64,000 nucleotides of DNA from Rhypophila decipiens (taxonomy: Eukaryota; Ascomycota; Sordariomycetes; Sordariales; Naviculisporaceae): the NCBI GenBank assembly GCA_033297075.1, contig MU858054.1:310001-374000 (forward strand). Reading direction: 5' to 3'. How positions within the stretch are numbered: the stretch's first letter is position 1; every line of letters begins with the position of its first letter. The translations under genes and the position numbers were made by a program. Below, in pieces: positions 56,962 to 64,000 of this stretch. The notes under the pieces are model-generated. The model searched no databases, was not told the DNA's origin, and saw only the letters and a program-made list of their open reading frames with translations.

Positions 56962-59900
56962 CATTGTTTACCTCTTGTTTGTGCTTGGTTTGATTTCTTT
57001 TTTGGATATACTCTGCTTTTGTTTTCTCTTTTGATCTTCCTTGAATGGAAACATCTGGTGGTGTCTAGGAGAGTGAAAGGTGTTTGGGAGCTTTTGGTTG
57101 AATCTGGTCTATATCCCGACTCCTCTATATGGTGCTTTGTCTTCATGTTGGTCTTTATAGCTTTCCTCTTCGTTATTTCCAATTTCTTTGGGTTCATATC
57201 TGGCGTTGTTTTTGAGATCTACTCTTTCCACTTGAATTTGGAAGCTGGTATTCACAGAGGCTATAGCCGGATGGTGTTGCAAGATCTTCTTGAACTCTAA
57301 TTGATTTACTGGAGAAATGACCGGAAAGATGGATAGGAATCTTGAAAATGGTGTTTGGTGTTTCTGGTTTCTAGACCTTGGATGGGCGAGGAAGGGCTAA
57401 TCTCGTCTTTATTTCCACTTCTCACGCTTATAAAAGCCCAACTGATCTATTACCTACTACTAGGCCCAGTTTCGTTATTGCCATAGATACCCTCTTTAAC
57501 GTTCAACTTTGACAACTTCATTTTCATCATTGGAGCTCCCCGGTCAGTTTCGACCAAGTTGGCGGCACACAGCCCGCCGTTCCGTGAGAAAATGTGTTCA
57601 ATCCTTGCGAGGTTAGACTTTCACACTTGGACGTCGCATGAGTCTCTTGGTATAACTACCTACATAACCTCGTCGACCTCCACATGATCCAATGTCGAGT
57701 TTTGCCTAATAAGTTGGCCATCTCCCCGGCGCTTAATGGCTTCTATTGCGTGCCTTGTAAATTTGCCGCCAGGCGAGAAAAATATAGTCCCTTCATGCTA
57801 CCCAAGATACGTAGCAATACCCTCCAATTCACAATCCGTGGGCCTGCCTTTGAGATCTCATTTACAAGTTATCATAGTCTCCATCTGCAGTACGTACCAC
57901 TTTGTCTTGGTATGCACGTAGCACGAGCCAAGGAGAATCCCAAGGAAAAATTGCAAGTACAACAACATGAACCCACAATGTCAGCTGCAGTCAGAGATTC
58001 ATTTGCTTTCCGTATTACAAGTGGAACAACACATGGGGTCCATCAAGCCCTACACAAGTAACATATGTAGTGTAATATATCGTGCCGTGCTATGCCATGC
58101 TATGCTGTGATACACAATCTACGGATAGGGGTTGGTTGCTACATGTAGTCGTGATGGTGGTGATCATGGCTTGCAGTGCTAGGTAGTCTGTAGAGGACAA
58201 TGTCAGCACTTAAACATCACGTCCAACTGCCTTTTTACCATTCAAGTTCCATGTCTCCCCCGCCCAGTCTTTGGTTGAAAACTGGGTTCTTCGAGAGAAG
58301 AATTTGCCCGCCCAAGCGTTGAATTGTGTATCTCCCCTGGTTCGGCAAATCAAACGGTTTCGATCCCCCCCAGGAAGTCAGTGCAGAAATACCCCGGTAA
58401 TCTGCAAGAACATTGCGTAACGCACGTATGTAGTGTAGGTAGGTGTGTGTGCGCGCTGGGAGCTGGGGGTCCGCCTTTGCAGCTGGGATACGGAATCTTG
58501 CTATTCAAATCATCAACCCTACCTAGCCTACCCACCAAGTCCGCCACACCTCAATCATACCTCCCGTGTGGTATGGGCCGTTAATAGAGGTTCCATCGTC
58601 TAGTGCTGACGAGGTACGGATGGCTCTCTGTATGGTGTAGTGGACCAAGTTTCGTTAGCCGCCGGGTGGCTTGAGTTGAGCACTTGTTCTTGTGCCGCCT
58701 CTGAAGCTTTTCCGTTTTGGGTCTGAACTGGATATGTTTGTCTTTTTCTCTCTCTCTTTCTTATCCATATATGTATGCAGTCATACTTTGTTAGGTGGTA
58801 GTGCATGTACTGTTCTTGTGCCTCATGACTCAGACTCCGTTTCTGAACCCAAACTGCTGGGAAACAATCAATGCGAGTGTAAAAGTGGGATATGGATACC
58901 TTATCCGAGACAAAGAGACTGACAGCAAGTTTATCTTCCATGGTCGAGGTTGAACTGACTGGGTTCCTCGACAAGTCCATCTTCGGTTACATCAACCGTC
59001 ATTCTTATCCCCAGTCCGAATCTCAACCCAGTTGGTGGCTGGCTAGGAACCAGAAAGATGCACCAGGGGGCTTCAGGGGACCCATGCACGATCAACAATG
59101 CGGACGGAGGGACATGTCCAGGGCTTGCTGTCTTGAACGTGTAAAAGTCCCCGGTGGCGCTGGCTAGACTGGCACCAGAAGAGTTCCCATTTATACCAAA
59201 CAGGGCGGTCCAAGAAAGGGTACGCATTCCTTGCGTGGGGAAAATCGGGTGAATCTTGGATCTTCAGAACTGCCAAGGGGAAATCATGGGACCAGAAGAA
59301 ACTCGGTCTCGGACTTGGGTTCGAGGACAGAATCTGGACAGAATGTACGGACCGGTCCTGTATTCGTCTCCAGCCCTAACGGAAGCAGTCAACTCCGTGG
59401 AGGCAGACTGCACACTTGCAGGAAGCTATCTCAAAGGATGAGCCGAGCCCTATCGGCGCTTGAGGGCTGGTCCTTTTGGGGGTCTGGAGATAAACGCCAC
59501 AACGCAAGCAGAGGAACTTTCGGTTGAAATAGTCGACGAAGGGCGGCGTGCCGCATGGGCTTGGTAGCGTTTTCTTTTGCCGTGATTCAATAGTCAGATA
59601 AGGTTTATTCAGCCAGTCCTCAACGCAGTTAGAAGTCAACTTCACCACTCCCCAAAACCTGTCCACACCCCAGGAACAATTTTTCAAGGTCCACAAGCAG
59701 CAGAACAAGTCCAGTGCATTCGGGTGGTTTTCGAAAGTCGGGCGACGCATGGTGTCCGAAAGAAAACCTGGACCTGGCTTGGTGGCCAGAACCACAAGCT
59801 GCAGACCCCTGGGCATGAAGCTCGGCGACTGTTACCAGACTGCCGGGTCCATTGGGGAGCAGCCATTGGTCGACCATGAAGCCATCTTGACATGTCATAT

Positions 59901-62900
59901 CTTGGAATAAAACCCCTTACTTGATTTGATTTTCCCCCATAGCCATCAAGCTAGCAGGCGGGAAGCAGAATTAGCCCATGTCTCTCCGATCCTTGCCCGT
60001 AATGCACACCAGGAAGGGGAAGGTCGACGAAAACCACTCGGCCAACTGTTGCAAAAGAACAGTAAGAAGGAAGGGTTTGGGCACACACAGACCAGGATCT
60101 GGATCAAGGAATCTGTACCCGCGATTTCACGCCGGACATGCCTAGCCGATCAAAGGCCACGGCGGCTGCTTACTCAATAATCGGCTGGCTGGGGACAGAA
60201 TAACAAAACACTGCGGTTTTTAGCTCGAGTCGATGTTAAAAAAGTGATCCAACGGCATGGTTGTTAGTTGGAGGTGGTGGCTGTCCGCTTGTGATCTAGT
60301 GTAACGCGGAAGATCAGAATGCTGTCTGCTGAATACAAATGTGTGGTGTGCTGCCTAGAGATCAGAGAAATTGATGACCGTCGGGGTTGCATTTCCTGCT
60401 TGGGGGTCTTCAACCGCTGCTGTGCTGTCACTCCTGTAGGAGAATGAGATGGAGGGTGAGACTGGGAGAGGGAAGAAATCGAGCTTCTCGGATCTACCTT
60501 AACCGGGAAAAAGTTGGTGACCAGGCACATGATTTGTTCCATCTGCACGAATCGACCCACTTGAACCATCTTTTGCCCGCTCTTTCTCCAGCTTTCAATG
60601 TCACCAACATTCCGTTTCATACCTTACCCGTCCCATCATTACACGTGTTCGTGTACTAACAAGATTGATGCCGATACGCGGCTCAGTAACGATCTAAATA
60701 CGGATACCATTGGTCAAGTTACGTCGGGGAACATCCTCTTCGCCCATTCGATCCGCAAAGATAAAGTACCAGTATTAACCATGTATAATCTGAAGAGACA
60801 AGATTCAGGTAAGCCCGGGGGAATACCATCAAATCCACAACAGATTCGTGAAAAATAACTCGTAAATTTTTATTCGGTATTGGAAAGAAAAAAGACATGC
60901 ATTGTTGAGCAAATTGGGAGGAAATGAGCGCCAGAGTGCCGGGACAAACGGCTGACAAATGCCTGAAGCATCATCTCTCCCACACGACTACCGCTACCAT
61001 GGCCCTTTTTCCTGGTCCTCTGCGGATTTCCACATTGGGTTTTCTCAGGAAAGTATTGAAGGTAAATATTGTTACTGAAAACATACTACGGGTGCTGGAC
61101 CTGTGCTTCATTGCGCATGTATTGAATAATTTGAATTTTTTCTCGGCCTGTCTGAGTAGCAGCCTGTCACGCAACAAGTAATCAAACAGCGTAGGGTCGG
61201 GTGGTCTCAGGACGGCTGGTGAGGTCTGAATCAAGCATCTATGAATTGTTACGTATCGTGGTTTCGGTGTAGCCTTGTAGGGTCGGTATCTCAGTGAATG
61301 TAGAAGTCTAGAAGATCACATGCTACGATTGCTCCATTGTATCCGAACTCAAAAATGCATGGTAGATCAGTCAGGCAGGTGCTTCAGGACCCAGTTTGGC
61401 AAGTCCACTCAACAAGCTCTTGCTTTCGGGCTCTTCATTTTCGAAATAAGAGGCCGTTGCCTTTTCCCAACCTGCCCAGCGGGTGAGGTCAACTTCACCG
61501 AGAAATCCGCCCCAAGCTCATTCCCACACAAAGGAAATCATAGAATACAAGTAAGGAGCACAATTCTTGTTACCAAAATTATACCAATCATTCCATAATA
61601 CTTTCTTAGGACGTATAACCATATTTTCCCTCATAACATCCAGTTCTTGTTGCTGACGCTAGCTTCTCGGACCCTCCTTCCACCGCCCACAAGCACAAGT
61701 CCACGAGTCATCTACCGAGGTGAGGCGTCAAGCTTGTGCTTAAAATTATGCATGCGCCCTACATGGTGTCATCTTTCCACATTGTCCATCAGAATCTTCC
61801 GAACCTTAGACTGAATCAGTCATTGGCTCTGAGACACAACGATGTGATTTGATTCTGCCAGGTTCCCGAGTCGGCGAGGGAGGAGATGAGCAGAAGCAGC
61901 GGCTACGAAGGCTACAGCCCGCCGATCGACAAGGGAAAACGGAAGGAGAGGAAGCCAAAAATGGTCTGAGGTCTCAACGACCTGTGGAGTGTCTCGCGGA
62001 TACACACACTCCCATCCATCATCGTATCAGCAGATGTCCAACCAGAAAGCAAGCAATCATGGCCACCAGTCACTCGCTACACCTCGTACCTAGTCGGTGT
62101 GGAGGTCCTTTGTTCCTAGTGGCTCGAGCGGCAAATACCTGCGCCTATCGAGCCAAGTGGCTGCTTGAGACTTGAGACCCTTGAGCCGGCGGATACGACA
62201 GCCGGAGAGGGGAATGCTGTCAACAAGTTCTTCATCTCGCTCCTCGTCTGCAGGCTATCCTGACCTGCAAGGACGACGATCAAGCGCTGGCGCGTTTCTT
62301 TCCCCAGCCGCCTTGCCGACAGACGGAAAGGATTCATTTCCCTGCCCCGTACAACCTTGATGATCGATGCTACCCGTCGAGAGCGTGGTGGATGGAGGGC
62401 ACCAAAATGTCAAACGCCTCCTGCGCCGATATATCAATCGTGCAGAATGATAGTGGTTGGTTGATACACAACGTGGCTGTTTTAGTGAAACATTTTCAAC
62501 GGTGCGACTACACACTGTCATCAACTGCCCACCGGGGAGCACTACATCGACACACTTGGCACCGAAGTAGAACATTGCCTTGGTGGCGCAATCAAAGTCT
62601 GCTAGTTTGCTTGCTTGAATGCCACCTTAGACTGGCTGGACACCATCATCACCGCATCACCAGACATCACCAATTGGATGACCCCCCTGAGCAGAGTGAG
62701 TGGATATAGCTCGCCGTACGTACCGGCAAGCCAGCCAGTCAGTTTTCGAGTCCTCAATTTGAGATCCTGGTTGCCGAATCAGCCACTCATCCTCTCAGGA
62801 CTCAGGACTGGATAGGTAGCAAGCGGTTTCGAATCACAGCCACCAACAACTCCATCCCGACTTCGAACAAGGCCTGGGCAGCAAATGGCTAAACACGGGC

Positions 62901-64000
62901 CGTCATAGAGATGCCAAATCCATTCGTCCTTTCATCCATGGGCCGGTCAGTATCCCAACAAAGACAGTATGTTGGTGATCACTCACAGATGAGATACTGG
63001 CTTCAGCCTTCCCACAACCATGATACTCCATCAAACGCGAGGATCCTGCAGCTTTGCTACATTGCAGTGTCCAGTCTGAACTTCATGTTCAATGTCGGAA
63101 AGATTAGGGAAAACAAAGTCTACGGGTGTGATGGCTTTTTCTTTTCAAAAAGGGAATCATCTTTCAATCTCAGGGGTCCTGCGCCGCACTTGTTCCACCT
63201 GAGCGCGATGGGAAGATATGTAGATCGCATCGTTACGGAGCATAAACTCCTGTCTCACCGGCCGCCATCGGTCAGAGCACCTTCTCGTGGCCTGGGTGTC
63301 TTGTAGGTCTAGTGGCTGCCGCTGCCCGGTAGCTTTGATCTCGTGGACACACCTGGAAAGTATCGGCCTAAGAATATCGATATTCTGAGTACCCGGCACG
63401 GTCTAGTCGCACAAAGTCAATCTTGAAGGCCCAAGCCAGTTATGCGAGGTCGGGGAGGGTGACTTTCAGGAGCAACCGAGACAACACGACCGACCAACAG
63501 ATCCAGACCACGGGAAGGTAGTCCCAGTCTGTGATGACAGGACAGGCACGACTAGTGTCGGAAAGCTGGAAGGAACATGTACGGATAACAAGACCCCAGC
63601 CAGAAATCGAGTCAAATCTTGAGCCTTGTATTGAATTTTAATGTAAATTCCATCCATCGTCTCTTCATATACCCATCATCACCAAGACGTCGTCTGTCCT
63701 CCTTCTAACAGCCTTTTGAAAAGAAACAAACCTAGATCGATCCTATCCGGCTTTGATGACTACATATAGAATACATGCACTTTGAGTCAAAACAGGAGCT
63801 CTTCTAAGAAACTTTGAAGTCAGTGGATGGGTGTAGCGAGGTTTACTTGCTTTATACACCTGCATGTACACCAGCAATAGCATGGAGAAAACCAGAACAT
63901 GAAGAGAATTACCAAAAACCAAAATACCGAATCAGCCAACTAACCCTAGAGCATCAAGGTTAAAAAGTCAAACTCTCAATAATATTATAACCTGAAAAAA
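56962..64000. other. 7.0-kb region without supportable genes
   Basis: Begins with the T-rich 3' flank of the F-box-like gene. ORFs up to about 146 codons lack recognisable domains and start or end without splice continuity. A cluster of ATGC/CGTGC short repeats lies at 58081-58110. The last 400 bases are AT-rich and may be the 3' end of a gene outside the window, but nothing decides this. Confidence 0.5.

Noticed and set aside
57019..57300. Hydrophobic 93-codon ORF after the F-box-like gene
   Set aside because: Starts with TTG, lies in the T-rich 3' flank; hydrophobicity follows from T-rich sequence.
58356..58366. tRNA B-box-like GGTTTCGATCC
   Set aside because: One base longer than the GGTTCGATCC pattern, no A box or cloverleaf arms upstream.
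59376..59816. 146-codon minus-strand ORF
   Set aside because: No conserved motif, no ATG-context or splice support beyond chance length.

Overview
The window is nuclear DNA from a filamentous ascomycete (Pezizomycotina, most likely a sordariomycete). The evidence is short spliceosomal introns (mostly 50-90 nt) with GTRNGT donors and CTAAC/CTAAT branch sites, gene families typical of these fungi (CYT-18-type mitochondrial TyrRS, fused betaine lipid synthase, DUF3176 protein, Zn2Cys6 regulator), and monocistronic genes separated by long non-coding stretches. There is no bacterial operon structure, and I found no tRNA, rRNA, CRISPR array or intact transposon.

Layout. 1-9.9 kb is gene-dense: a class-II DAHP synthase (aromatic amino acids; minus strand, cut by the window edge), a HYPK-like NatA regulator, the SAGA subunit Ada3/Ngg1 (minus) and the fused betaine-lipid synthase Bta1. 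9.9-19.7 kb is a desert in which I can support no gene. 19.7-26.4 kb holds a five-exon Zn2Cys6 regulator, SDH subunit 4 (minus) and, divergent from it, mitochondrial tyrosyl-tRNA synthetase CYT-18. 26.6-34.4 kb holds Npr2 of the GATOR1/SEACIT complex (minus), a small TA-flanked palindromic element, a SET-domain protein and an unknown multispanning membrane protein with an N-myristoylation motif. After a 4.8-kb gap come APRT (39.2-40.1 kb), an EDEM/Mnl1-type GH47 mannosidase with a PA domain (41.1-44.6 kb, minus) and a DUF3176 membrane protein (46.2-48.2 kb) whose frame crosses a TAG. A 7.1-kb gap precedes an F-box-like/CxxC protein (55.3-57.0 kb), and the last 7 kb again shows no gene.

Most genes are housekeeping: shikimate entry, N-terminal acetylation, chromatin, membrane lipid, respiration and mitochondrial translation/splicing, TORC1 nitrogen signalling, purine salvage and ER quality control. 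They do not form a cluster. Several pairs are divergent and probably share promoter regions (DAHPS/HYPK, ADA3/BTA1, SDH4/CYT-18, NPR2/SET, MNL1/DUF3176). The least explained items are the DUF3176 gene with its TAG or 39-nt intron, the 18-nt microexon in SDH4, the palindromic element at 29.0 kb, the unknown membrane protein, and a 9-mer (TACGGAGTA) that recurs only in non-coding DNA.

All exon boundaries were read by eye from splice motifs and reading-frame continuity. No alignment or database search was run.
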